34,101 nt of DNA, from NCBI GenBank assembly GCA_000969725.1, contig JXSR01S009239.1; one strand, written 5' to 3'. This document shows positions 1-9,597 of the stretch, piece after piece. The notes beneath the pieces were generated by a model, which worked only from the letters and a program-made list of their open reading frames with translations, had not been told where the DNA came from and did not search any database. Within the stretch, counting starts at the first letter, position 1, and every line of letters starts with the position of its first letter. A program made the translations under genes and the position numbers. The DNA comes from Ophiothrix spiculata. Taxonomy: Eukaryota > Echinodermata > Ophiuroidea > Amphilepidida > Ophiotrichidae.

Positions 1-159
1 CGCATTACCAATGTTATGTTATAATTATCGTGATTATTGCTCTTTTTCACTACTATTATTATTTTATCTATTTTTTGTGACGCCATGTCATGTGACAATC
101 ATTAGGATGTTGGCTCATCAAGGACTACTTTCAGCATCATGATTTTGGTAAGGTCACAG

Positions 160-283
160 ATAATTTAGTGGTATGCGTCTTCTTCCGGTCAGGAGCGATC
201 ACGTACGTAACCTTGGTCAGACGATCATTTGACGTCTTTACGCCAATGACGAAGAATTCACTGTTAGAAACAATACAATTATG
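160..283 (+). promoter_or_regulatory. Upstream region shared by zinc-finger copies 1 and 2
   Basis: This stretch aligns with the region just upstream of the intact zinc-finger gene (about 9465-9597). Shared words in the same order include TTTAGTGGT, CTTCCGGTC (TTCCGG at 183-188, an ETS-type core), TGACGT (230-235, a CRE half-site) and GAATTCACTGTT. It ends at ATGs at 281 and 284, which match the start of copy 2. That it is promoter or 5' UTR is inferred from position and paralogue conservation; no TATA box is evident. Confidence 0.35.
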
Positions 284-2261
284 ATGCTCAAGCCATCAGG
301 CACGCCATGTTATGAGACATAGGTCAAAGTACATCCGTTCCAAGCCAAAGTATAACTTTCCTTGTACTCATTTTAAAATCGTTAAACATCATGGGAAATT
401 TCAATGCGAATGTCGTGCGGAAATACGAAGTGTTGAAAAACATGATATTAGAATGCATACTAAAGAGAAAACGTATCGATGTGACTATTGTCAGAAAGGA
501 GGCGTACAGAAAGAAGGTCCAAATGAAAATATGAAGATATACACTAAAGAGAAACCGTACAGTTGGGAATGTTTCCAGAAAGGATTCGCGAATAGTGGAC
601 ATCTGAAACCTCATGAAGGGACACACACCAACGAGAAACCTTGTAAATGTGAGTATTGCCAAAAAGAATTCACCGACAAAAGCAGCTTAAAATTGCACAC
701 AAGGACACACACTGGAGAGAAACCCTACCAATGCCATTATTGTCAGCAAAGATTTTCGACCAATGGTTATCTAAATGCACACGTTAGAATACATACTAAA
801 GAGAAACCGTATCGATGTGAATATTGCCAGGAGGGATTCGCACAGATGGGAACTCTTAAACAACACGTTAGAACACATGCCATTAACATGATAGAAAAAA
901 AACATCAATGTGAACTTTGCCAGAAAAGATTCGCACAAAGAAGTACCCTAGATATGCACATAAGGTGGCACACTGAAGGGGCACACACCAACCAAAAAGG
1001 ATCCACCGACAAAAGCAGCTTAAATTTGCACACAAGGACACATACTGGAGAGAAACCCTACCAATGTCATTTTTGTCAGCAAAGATTTTCGGCCAGTGGT
1101 TATCTAAATGCACACGTTAGAATACATACTAAAGAGAAACCGTATCGATGCGAATATTGCCAGGAGGGATTTTCATTGAAGAGAAACCTAGATATTCACA
1201 TATCAAGGTGGCACACTGAAGAATCTAGCTGCGCCTACCGCTGTAAGTATTGTCAAAAATAATTTGTGAGCAGTTATTATCTAAAGTCACACTTAATTTT
1301 ACACACTAAAGAGAACCTTTTCCAATGTGAATTTTGTGGGAAAACATTCTCAATGAAAGGAAATTTAAAAGTTCACGTCAACAAATTGCACATCAAATAT
1401 CCTCACAAGTGTGAATTTTATCGGAAAAGATTCTCACAGAAAGAAAACCTGACAATACATTTACGGTTTCATACTGAGGATAAACCTTACCACTGTAATG
1501 TTTGTCAGAAAAGATTTACAACAAAGGCTCATCTGAAATCACACATGGTCGTCCATTCAAAAGAGAAACCTTTTCAATGTGAGCATTGTCAAAAGAAATT
1601 TGTAAGAAGAGGTGATCTTAACAATCATACCAAAATACACACCAAAGAGAAACCGTTTCAATGTGAATATTGCGAGAAAGCATTTGCAAGAAGTGGACGT
1701 CTTACAGAACACATTAGACTACATACTAAAGAGAAACCGTTCCAATGTGAACATTGTCAGAAAAAATTTGCCAGGATGGGCGACTTTGCCACACACATTA
1801 AACTTCACACGGAAGGGAAACGTTTTCAGTGTGAATATTGTCAAAAAAGATTCGGAAGGAAAGACGATCTTAAACATCACACCAGAATACACACTAACGA
1901 GAAACCATTTAGATGTGAACATTGTCAGAAAGGATTTACACGACCAGGAGATCTCAAAAAGCACACCATAATACACTCTAACCAAAAACCATTTATGTGT
2001 GAATATTGTCAGAAAGGATTTGTAAGAAAAGGAGATCTTAAAAAGCATACCAGAATACACACCAATGAGAAACCTTCTCTCTCAATGTGAATATTGTCAG
2101 AGAAGATTTGCTAGAAATGCACGTCTGATAGAACACATTAGACTATAGTACATTCTAAAGAGAAACCATTTCAATGTGAACATTGTCAGAAAAGATTTAC
2201 AAGGAGAGCAGATTTTAACACCCACATGAAACTACAAAAGTACGAAAAAACTTCTCATTGA
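281..2261 (+). pseudogene. C2H2 zinc-finger gene copy 1, decayed (about 18 fingers originally)
   Basis: A long run of CxxC-x12-H-x3/4-H fingers joined by TKEKP linkers, the paralogue of the intact gene at 9598. Proteins of this class bind DNA in the nucleus. Four lesions are visible. A 44-bp deletion after the start region (near 296) removes the first finger and shifts the frame, so the ATG at 284 runs to a TAG within 13 codons; the remaining ORF would have to begin at 312. A GAA to TAA nonsense change at 1260 falls where copy 2 reads Glu (CQKEF). A +4 CT expansion near 2075 shifts the frame, and a +5 insertion near 2147 restores it, so the last finger ends in the original frame at TGA 2259-2261. 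Finger 'CEFY' near 1410 has lost its second Cys. Two long pieces (312-1262 and 1266-2090) still read cleanly, so the decay looks recent. A readthrough or two-gene reading is possible but less likely. Confidence 0.85.
615..1171 (+). repeat. Internal in-frame duplication of a finger block in copy 1
   Basis: The block 615-838 is repeated at 975-1171. The left edges are 360 bp apart and the inner parts 333 bp apart. The difference is a 27-bp in-frame deletion in the second block that removes the CxxC half of one finger, leaving only TDKSSLNLHTRTH. Both blocks carry the same GYLNAHVRIH finger. This is how finger number grows in such arrays. Confidence 0.8.
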
Positions 2262-2552
2262 ATATTTTCACTGAGAGAATTATAAGGAATGGAGATTTAT
2301 CATTTATTAATGTAAACAGTTTTTGTATACAGATTTGATACAGAAATTAAGTCTAAATGGTTTCTTTAATACGAGTATGCATGCTAAAGACTAGAAACTT
2401 TAAATATGAATAGTATCAAAGTGTATCTAATAGGGAGGACGTTTCACATTTAGGCCTACTCACCAGATACAGATTATCAAATATTTGGGTATGACAATGA
2501 TGATTAATGATTATGGCAAAGGCCATGATTAGTGATGAGCGATGTTATTTAT
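2262..2552. other. Non-coding downstream of copy 1
   Basis: AT-rich sequence after the zinc-finger stop. Nothing specific is recognised. It is unlike the 3' flanks of copies 2 and 3, which resemble each other. Confidence 0.4.
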
Positions 2553-3116
2553 AGATTAATAACTGCGTATAACTTGACGCGAGTGAAATTGTACAACAAT
2601 AATGCACCGCGTGCTGAAGTTGGAGTTGTCCACACTCACGAGGCGCAGCCGAGTGAACTCACGACGCGCAGCCGAGTGAGTTGGACATGCAACTTTGACT
2701 TCAGCACAGAGCACCATTCAAATGTTCAATTCAAACTGCTCGTTTACACGGCTTATAAACAGCACACTGAGTGAACCAACTGCATAGCCTTATATGATAA
2801 GAAAATTTGTTATTTTGCCCAACTGTGAATGAAAAGGACCTTCAGAAAGAGGATAATCACAGATTGATATTAATGCAAACAATCCTGAATTGGACAGAGT
2901 TTTTCATTCCCAAAATACAGTTTGAAATAGAGTAAATTCAAACTGTTTACCATACAAATGAATGCAGTAGTGGAGTGACCTTGGTTAACATTCCATGGGG
3001 TCTACTGATATGTTGCTGTGTGTTATGGGAAGGGCTTAAATCATCCTCTGACTTCAGCACAAGGTGCATTACTTTTGTACAATGTCACGAGCGCCAAGAA
3101 AGAGCAGTTATTAATC
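2553..3116. mobile_element. Foldback element with about 70-bp imperfect inverted arms
   Basis: The left arm 2553-2624 and right arm 3046-3116 are reverse complements at roughly three quarters of positions, including AGATTAATAACTGC, ATTGTACAA, TAATGCACC and GTGCTGAAGT. Inside the left end is a 23-bp direct repeat (starts 2635 and 2658, core CGCAGCCGAGTGA), and a further piece of arm-like sequence lies near 2698 (GACTTCAGCAC). No clear target duplication was found, so the class is open. Confidence 0.6.
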
Positions 3117-3394
3117 TTATCATACACGACAATGATTAGAATAAAATTTCAAAGAAATAATGCGGTATAATTATTTTAAAATGTGTTTGCCATTTCAATA
3201 AAACATAGAACATACAACCATCCATCGTCCCATGTTAATCATAGTAATTCAGATTTACCTTTCTATTAAAATGAAACTTGCCATTCAAGTGCAACCATGT
3301 TACGCGTACGCGTACATAGAATTGTACAACGCACTACGCGATACGCAGCGTGCAACTAGACGAGATTAAAGGAGCTTGGTCCGATTGCCCCAAC

Positions 3395-3515
3395 CTTTTT
3401 TCAAACTTTTTGAGATTTTGGTATCAAAATATTGCTCATATTTTTCTCATAACCCATGTGAAATTTCACGGCTGAGTTATGTTCCGTTTTGGAGATATTG
3501 CATGATATAGGCCTC
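3395..3515 (+). repeat. Dispersed repeat, copy also at 27130-27245 on the minus strand
   Basis: Shared words in order include GAGATTTTG, GGTATCAAA, CATATTTTTCTCATAACCC, TTTCACG and TTATGTTCCGTT. The second copy is in opposite orientation. No open frame or termini were identified, so it is probably a fragment of a larger transposable element. Confidence 0.6.
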
Positions 3516-4346
3516 AAGCATACATCTGATTTAAAACCTATCTATGTATGCTCACTGGATCTCATGCGATCAGATTTTAGGGTGCCTGTTAAAGCTTCCC
3601 GAACCTCAGAGACTTTTAAGTACGGTGGAGTGGTCGGGTAAAATAAGACCAAGGAAAGCAGTGAAAAAGTGAGAAAACTGGGGAGAAAGTTAAGGACAGA
3701 TGGCAAAACAAATAAGGATAAATCTAAGCTTTTAAACAAGCTCATCAGTTGGGTATAGCGATGGTTTAATGCTCCCGGGAATTCAATAAACAAAAAACTG
3801 CGTTCTGGATTGATATTGGGCCCAAACGTGTCCCGAAGATCATTGACCTCCATGGGGACTATAATTTCTGAGAAAAATGATATCAAAAGGCATTGAAATT
3901 ATATCAACATTAGTGATAATATATGTTATCAATAAATATTAAGTTCTAATATAACATTAGTTGATTTGTGTTAACGTTTACTCATTCAAATTTATGGGGG
4001 TGACAATACTTTGTGTACACCCTATATATATGAAAATGTGTCTAATTATGGTAACCAGTAACGTATAGAAAGCTCTGAAATACAAAACTACCAATAAAAT
4101 CAAAACCATTTGACTGATTAAGCTGAAATTTGAAATTAAGACCTTTTGAGTGGTCATCTTTCATATAACCATGAAAACTAAGTTCCTTTAATAAATGCGG
4201 AAAAGTTACCAACTGTCCAATTAGATTTACAATTTCAACGCGTACTTAACGCAGAGTGTATGATTATAGTTATTCTGTATCATGTTTTCTTTAAATTTAT
4301 CCTTCACCTTTTTCTAACCCAATAATTGGCTGAAACTATCACTAAG
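3516..4346. other. Non-coding, no gene recognised
   Basis: A 114-codon minus-strand frame at 3542-3886 matches nothing I recognise. A sequence near 3998-4025 ending in GTACACCCTATATA resembles the edge of a TA-inserting element, but its partner end was not found. Confidence 0.35.
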
Positions 4347-4575
4347 AGGGGAGCATGGCCGAGCGGTTAGAGCACGGGTCTCGTAATACAGAGGTTGCGG
4401 GTTCGAGCCCCGGGCCAGGCGGTTTACGTCTCCTTGTTTCCTTGGGCAAGAAACTTTACTCTAATTGCTCCGTGGTTCGGATAGTCACGTTAAGCCGTTG
4501 GTCCCCTGTGCGAATGCTCCTTCTTGGGGCGCTGCATACAGTGTATACCTGGTGAGTCTATGAGTCTATAACCAT
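4347..4575 (+). mobile_element. tRNA-derived SINE
   Basis: The 5' part is tRNA-like: an A-box-type segment GGCCGAGCGGTTAGAGC (4358-4374), of the kind seen in Ser/Leu-type tRNAs, and a B box GGTTCGAGCCC (4400-4410). The anticodon arm pairs poorly, so this is not a working tRNA gene. The following tail contains CTTGGGCAAGAAACTTTACT and GTTAAGCCGTTGGTCCC. A related tail lies on the minus strand near 15900 (CTTGAACAAGGAACTAACTG), which supports a SINE family with a shared tail domain. The 3' boundary is approximate. Confidence 0.75.
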
Positions 4576-4904
4576 GATGACACTATACGTTCCAACACTG
4601 TTGCGCTATGTTTAAAATTCAAAACTCCTAAAAGTTCTATACTTACCAATGCTTACTTTTCATCTATATAGTTATTTAATTTCCAACTTAACTTCGGTTG
4701 ATTATCTTTTGGGTTGAATTTTCCTTTGGATAGTATAGGCTGACCAGGTGTAGTTCTAAAGTTAAAATGGATGACTATGGACAGAATCACATTTTACGTC
4801 ACATGCCGTAATTTGAAATACATAAGCCCATTAAGAGCGGTGGTGTGTTTTATTTGGACACAAACAAAGTAGTCTTTAACTCCCGCAATCATTAAATATT
4901 TTAA

Positions 4905-5000
4905 TAATAGTTTGAAAAAATGGTACATTATTGTAAAGTAAGAACTCCAAGCTTTCAAATATTGCTCATTATGATCAATTTGCTTACAATTTTCAATATC
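4905..5000 (-). repeat. Dispersed repeat, related copy at 6683-6757 (+)
   Basis: Read on the minus strand this contains GTAAGCAAATTGA, GCAATATTTGAAAGCTTGGA and TTTACAAT. These match GTAAGCAAATTGA, GCATTTGAAAGCTTGGA and TTTACAAT at 6683-6757 in the same order. No ends were identified. Confidence 0.5.
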
Positions 5001-5006
5001 AAGATA

Positions 5007-5223
5007 CCCTATCCACTCGTCCAATTCAACTATTTTCCGACTGACAAACCTTTAATTTTTTTAATACTCCAACTTTCAATAGTTTGACTAATCACTCTAC
5101 CCTATGATGAAGCATTATACAAGTATTTTGACATCATTTTTTGGCACACTGGTATGAAATAACCCAGTGCTACAATGACATACATTCAGAAAATACATAG
5201 TTGAATTGGACGAGTGAATAGGG
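5007..5223. mobile_element. 217-bp MITE with TA target duplication
   Basis: The ends are CCCTATCCACTCGTCCAATT (from 5007) and its near-perfect reverse complement ending at 5223, one mismatch in the first 20 bases. The inverted similarity continues through TCAACTAT. TA flanks both sides (5005-5006 and 5224-5225), as in Tc1/mariner-type insertions. There is no coding capacity, so it is a non-autonomous element. Confidence 0.8.
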
Positions 5224-5225
5224 TA

Positions 5226-6139
5226 TGCTTAATTATAAGTACTAAAATAACTACAATAATTTTGGTAAAGACAATACATTTTTATGACATCAATAAAACA
5301 TGGCGGATTCACAATTTCCCCAAATTACGAATTTCTGTAAAAAAAAAAAAGATTGTTTCTACATTTTAGGGGCAAATATGCTACACATTTGATATTATGA
5401 ATGTTATTTTGAAAATATATTTGTACTTTGTTTAAGTGAAACATAACAAAATGTAAATATTACTTGTGTTAGCTTGGTTCAGTCTAACTTGTAACGAAAA
5501 ACAGCATTTTACACATTGATTGTGTAAAAGAACAGGAGATAAATGAAAATGGTATTTTGCAGAATTATTATCATTATGATTTCAGAATTGTTATCATCAT
5601 GATTGATGACATTACATCTACGTAAATTAAACACATTGTCAGACTTTACACATTTTGGTACTTGTAATAGGCGAAAGAGGGTGTCCGTGATACCAAATAA
5701 TACCAAATAAGCCCATTTAGCAAGGAAGAACCTAGATTAAAGAATTTGTGGAAATGCTCTATTAAAAATAAAGCTTAAAAGTGTAGTAAAAATACAGAAA
5801 TGACTCAAATTTAGAGAGAATTTGCAATACACAATGTATATAATTCTTTGATGGTGGTGTGACTATTGTGTGTTTTCTAAATCCCAAATTTCTACCTCAG
5901 ATGGATTTACCCGATAAAAGATCAAACAAAGCTCCTGAAGTTAATTTTATACATATTAAAAGAGAAATAATTTCATCAAAAATATTCTGTTTGCCCATCT
6001 TTTGATCTTTTTAAGTTTTGAAACTAGAAACACTGTTTTCACACCATTTTTGCCGGCGGCAAAAATAAAAAAAGGTAAAGAATTGCAATTTTCTCCCATA
6101 TTCCTTAAAATCGTGGGAAACTACTTATAGACGCAGGTT
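5226..6139. other. AT-rich non-coding stretch
   Basis: I see no gene, splice-supported exon or element end here. A short A run lies at 5340-5350. Short frames in this stretch lack any recognisable motif. Confidence 0.4.
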
Positions 6140-6467
6140 CTCGGGAGGGGGGGGGGGGGTTACTTACATTGACAATGTATATACGTATATGTGCCTGCCT
6201 TTTGGGGTGATTTTTCCAGGATTTTGGTATATCAATGGGGTGTTTTTCATCTCAGATGAAAGCACCCAATTTTCAGAAATTGGATGCTTTTTGGAAAATT
6301 TGCAAAAAAAGCACCCAATTTGAGTAAAATTGGGTACTTTTCCATTAAAATTGGTATACTGATGGGTGGGTTTTTGAGCCCAAACTAGGTATAGAGATGG
6401 TCAGTTTTTCGGAGTTCGGCAGGCACATACCCGTACAATTTTTTTTGAAGACCCCCCCCCCCCCGGG
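6140..6467. mobile_element. 328-bp element with G13/C13 inverted ends and 8-bp target duplication
   Basis: The octamer CGCAGGTT occurs at 6132-6139 and again at 6468-6475, directly abutting an element that starts CTCGGGA followed by 13 G and ends with 13 C followed by GGG. Inside, GTATATGTGCCTGCC near the left end matches the reverse complement of GGCAGGCACATACC near the right end. An 8-bp duplication fits the hAT superfamily and some others. It has no coding capacity. The internal part carries short repeats of AAGCACCCAATTT and its complement. Confidence 0.8.
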
Positions 6468-6682
6468 CGCAGGTTATATTACTATAAACATGTTCTAACG
6501 ATTCATGTAAAAAATATGCATATAAAAATTAGTGGGAAGAATCTCAGTCCCTTTAATGGTCGTTAATTTCAATAACATGGATAAATTTCATATTTTCTTG
6601 GTTAAAATGGTCAGTCCTCTTCCGTAAAAAGTGGTACAACTGTTATTTTTCACTTCTGCATTTAATTGCCATATCTCAACAA

Positions 6683-6757
6683 TTTAGTAAGCAAATTGAA
6701 CAGAGTAAACAGCATTTGAAAGCTTGGATGTTTTCCTTTACAATGATTATACCATTA
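6683..6757 (+). repeat. Dispersed repeat, partner of 4905-5000
   Basis: It shares GTAAGCAAATTGA and TTTGAAAGCTTGGA with the minus strand of 4905-5000, with the same spacing and order. Confidence 0.5.
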
Positions 6758-7663
6758 ATTAAACTGACATTCAGGCGGCTGAGGACACGATTTACTTGAT
6801 TTAGGCTTAGGGATTTCTAAACGCAAACTTAGGGATACATTTTACGTGTATCGTAATTGGCAGAGCCGCGAACTGTGTTTTGAAAATATTCCAAAACTTC
6901 TTATTTTACATTGATCAAACAAATTACAAAAGCGATGTCACAAAATTAAACATAATTATACTGCTCTAAATCCGTTGGGGTTAACGCGTGAACCCCACTT
7001 CTTCTTATCAAAACCTAATTTTTTGTACAGTTATTCGTATCCTATTACTGATCGAGGTTTTTTCTGGTCACGTGTTGTTATTTATGACCAAATATGGGAG
7101 ATTACGGGTTCGTTAATATTCATTATTATGGGCCACTGAGCTATATATCGACAGGCTAGTATCATTTAGGGTAAGTGCCGGTGTCTCGTAAATATTGGCA
7201 GTGGCAATGGCCTGTCCGCCACCGCCTGCTGACATTTTAGTTTTGCCACAGAGGGCGCTTTTCAACTTGCACAATTTTTATTGGGATGTATTATTAAGTA
7301 CGGAAGAGATCAGTCCCACTATATAATGTAGCGCCAACTTTCAAACATTAACGGTTCTTTCCGGGAAATACCGTCACCGTCTTGGATGCCACCTACGGCG
7401 AGATTCAGAGGAGAAATTTTCGGAATAAAAAGTAAGTGCTGTTGCTCAGCTAAAAATCATTATTGATTATATTTATGACATCATAATTACGTAACGCCTT
7501 AAGCGATTTTTAGTGATTTTGGTATTGTTGGAAGCTAACCTATCTGCCTACACTATGGTATCAATCAACTTTATGAGTGTCTTTTTTCAAGTTCAAACGG
7601 GGGAACCACTACTCCCATCCCCTGAAACGAACGTTACACAAAATAGTGGTAAACATTAAGGGT
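6758..7663. other. Non-coding, no gene recognised
   Basis: A donor-like GTAAGTG at 7432 follows GCCACCTACG...TTTCGGAATAAAAA. A similar arrangement occurs near 25340-25446, which hints at a repeat rather than a gene. No open frame supports an exon. Confidence 0.3.
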
Positions 7664-7665
7664 TA

Positions 7666-8895
7666 CAGGGTGTCCTAGAAAAAAACCTTACAATCTTTGC
7701 ATGCGAAGATTTTTTCTTAATGGATAGTCAGAAAGTATATATGTAAACAAAGCATTTTATAGTCCATGAATTGAACTTTCAGATACCGTTTGTTCATTTC
7801 AATCGGTAGTGTATAACAAAAGTTACGTTTTATCAAATATTTGGTTGTAAAATTTTCTGGTCCAATTTCACGATTCATCTTGAATGAAGTTATTGAGTAA
7901 CAGTGGCGGATTTAACAGTCAGCAAAGTTAGCAATTGCTGACCGGGCCCTCCCTAATAATTGATCCTCAGGCTCCCCCCCAAAAAAAAAGGAAAAAAAAG
8001 AAAAGAAAGGAAAAGGAAAGAGCGAAAAATAAAAACAATATCGGCCACAGAGTTTATTTTCACAATTTTAAAGAGAAACCAGCGTTCTTTCACAGCATTA
8101 AGGGCCTTCGAAGGACACTACATGGGCCCCACAGGCCCCATACAAATATTTATATAAGCATGGAGATTAACTTAACTTTTGCTCAAGAAGGTGGTCTACG
8201 TGAAGGTGGGCTATAATGAACAATATGGTTTGGGGTTTCTGAGATCCAGGGAGGGGGGCCCTTATCAGTGGTAGATTAAAGAATCAGCAAAGTCAACAGC
8301 TGCTTATCCCCTTTAAATGGGCCCCAAATATTTTTTAAAGGAAATCCTGAGAAAATACTTCCAAAGAATTTTCACTAAGATTCATAGAAAAACCCAGTGT
8401 TCTTACAACATTATGCATGGACCCGAGCAGAACACTGGGCCCATACAACTTTTTCACCTAAGATATTGCGATGGACACAAGAAAAAGCTTTGTAGGGTCA
8501 ATTTTGCCAGTTGGGGATCAGATGCAGCACTAGGTAGCTTTGGGGGCATTTTCCACAGTCACAAACCTTAATTGCACGTAAAATGGCAAAAAAAATTCAC
8601 ATTGACAATTTTTAGCGCGAATTTCAAGATTTTTAAGCATTCTTTAGGTGATATTTAATAATTTACCGGGTTTTTTTTTCGCGCGCTTAGCGTACAACAA
8701 AAAATGTCATATTTTCCTCCGACCATATTTTGTTTAAAAAAGCCCCCCCCCCCCCCATCTTAAGTTGCTGACAGGGCCCTTTTCCTTAAATCCGCCGCTG
8801 TTGAGTAATGGACTTGATCTGCTCACTCAACCGTAACAATGTTTACTAATTTATTATGAACATGATATCTTTTATCTCTGCTCTGGGACACCCTG
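7666..8895. mobile_element. Old TA-flanked MITE, interrupted by a hAT-like element
   Basis: The left end CAGGGTGTCC (from 7666) and the right end GGACACCCTG (to 8895) are perfect 10-bp inverted repeats flanked by TA on both sides (7664-7665 and 8896-8897). Similarity continues a few bases inward (CTAGA against CCAGA). Without the 908 bp of inserted DNA and duplicated target, the element is about 322 bp. It has no coding capacity. The Tc1/mariner-like class is inferred from the TA target. Confidence 0.7.
7901..8800. mobile_element. 900-bp non-autonomous hAT-like element, tandem-dimer structure
   Basis: The octamer TTGAGTAA is duplicated exactly at 7893-7900 and 8801-8808. The ends are CAGTGGCGGATTTAA and, inverted, CAGCGGCGGATTTAA (14/15). 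CAGNGG ends with 8-bp duplications are typical of hAT transposons. A second left-end-like sequence, CAGTGGTAGATTAAAGAATC, starts at 8266, and the sequences after both left ends align (CCAGCGTTCTTTCACAGCATTA against CCCAGTGTTCTTACAACATTA). The element is therefore two head-to-tail units, about 365 and 535 bp, the first lacking its last 20 bases or so. The frames inside are low-complexity and do not encode a transposase. A 14-C run lies at 8743-8756. Confidence 0.85.
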
Positions 8896-8897
8896 TA

Positions 8898-9150
8898 AAA
8901 ACAATAAAAAGTTGAAGTACAGCTTTCTCTTTTTGGTAATCTACTAATGACAGCAATGCAAAAAAATATTTCAGATTGCAAAACCAAGTGTCTCTTTCGA
9001 TGAAATCCAAATAACACCCTGATATGATATTTTTTTTTGTGTAATTCCTACTTTCCAGTGTAAATAATGAACGATTTACATTTGATGAGAGTGAAAACAA
9101 TTACCGTATAATCGTTTAACAATCTTGAGTATTTGCATTGAGTGCTGATT
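8898..9150. other. Non-coding spacer
   Basis: AT-rich sequence between the TA-flanked element and the T/G-rich microsatellite. Short overlapping minus-strand frames here have no recognisable motif. Confidence 0.3.
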
Positions 9151-9253
9151 TATTGTTTGTTTTTGTTTTGTTTTGTTTTGCTTTTTGTTTATTTTGTTTT
9201 CTATTTCTTTTTTTTTCTTTTGTTGTTGTTGTTGTTGTCTTTTGTTTTGCTTT
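9151..9253. repeat. T-rich microsatellite (TTTTG and TTG units)
   Basis: Runs of TTTTG, then T-rich sequence, then TTG repeated about six times. Frames read through it are artefacts of low complexity. Confidence 0.8.
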
Positions 9254-9279
9254 TCCCGTCTCACACGCCCCATGTTATG

Positions 9280-9398
9280 TTAGAGCTTGGTCACAATAAC
9301 TCGTACGAACAGTTACGAGCAGTGTTTAGTCCATCTAATGGGACCACACGACGCCCTCGCTGCTCGTGGTCCTTTTAAACGGACTAAACACTACTACT
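9280..9398. repeat. Hairpin-rich insertion upstream of the intact zinc-finger gene
   Basis: AGTGTTTAGTCC at 9321-9332 and GGACTAAACACT at 9381-9392 are perfect inverted repeats, with inner arms GGACCAC (9341-9347) and GTGGTCC (9366-9372). A second small hairpin pairs CTCGTA (9300-9305) with TACGAG (9314-9319). The flanks align with copy 1 on both sides (GCCATGT to the left, CAATCAT to the right), but copy 1 lacks these bases. It is therefore an insertion in copy 2, or a loss in copy 1. Confidence 0.65.
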
Positions 9399-9439
9399 AA
9401 CACAATCATCATTGGACGTCGGTTCAACAAGGACTCTTA

Positions 9440-9597
9440 CTACAAAAAATAACAAATAAACTATAAGGCTATTTAGTGGTGTTCGTCTACTTCCGGTCGT
9501 GACCATGATGTGTCACTATGACCTTTGCCAAACAGTCATTTTGACGTTTTCCCGCTGATGATAAAGAATTCACTGTTGTTTGGTCAGAAACAATACA
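9440..9597 (+). promoter_or_regulatory. Putative promoter or 5' UTR of the intact zinc-finger gene
   Basis: Conserved with 160-283 upstream of copy 1, with TTTAGTGGT, TTCCGG (9491-9496), TGACGT (9542-9547) and GAATTCACTGTT in order. It abuts the ATG at 9598. No intron acceptor is needed to explain the start. The regulatory role is inferred from paralogue conservation only. Confidence 0.4.

Noticed and set aside
1266-2090. Separate second zinc-finger gene
   Set aside because: It is in the same frame as 312-1262, split only by one TAA, with no ATG near its beginning. It is the same pseudogene.
3542-3886. 114-codon minus-strand frame
   Set aside because: No domain, no paralogue and no splice support; composition is ordinary AT-rich sequence. 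It could be an unrecognised repeat fragment.
4347-4420. Functional tRNA gene
   Set aside because: A and B boxes are present but the anticodon and acceptor stems do not pair; the attached tail marks it as a SINE.
7935-8571. Lys-rich and other frames
   Set aside because: They lie wholly inside the hAT-like element and derive from an A-rich tract and transposon sequence.
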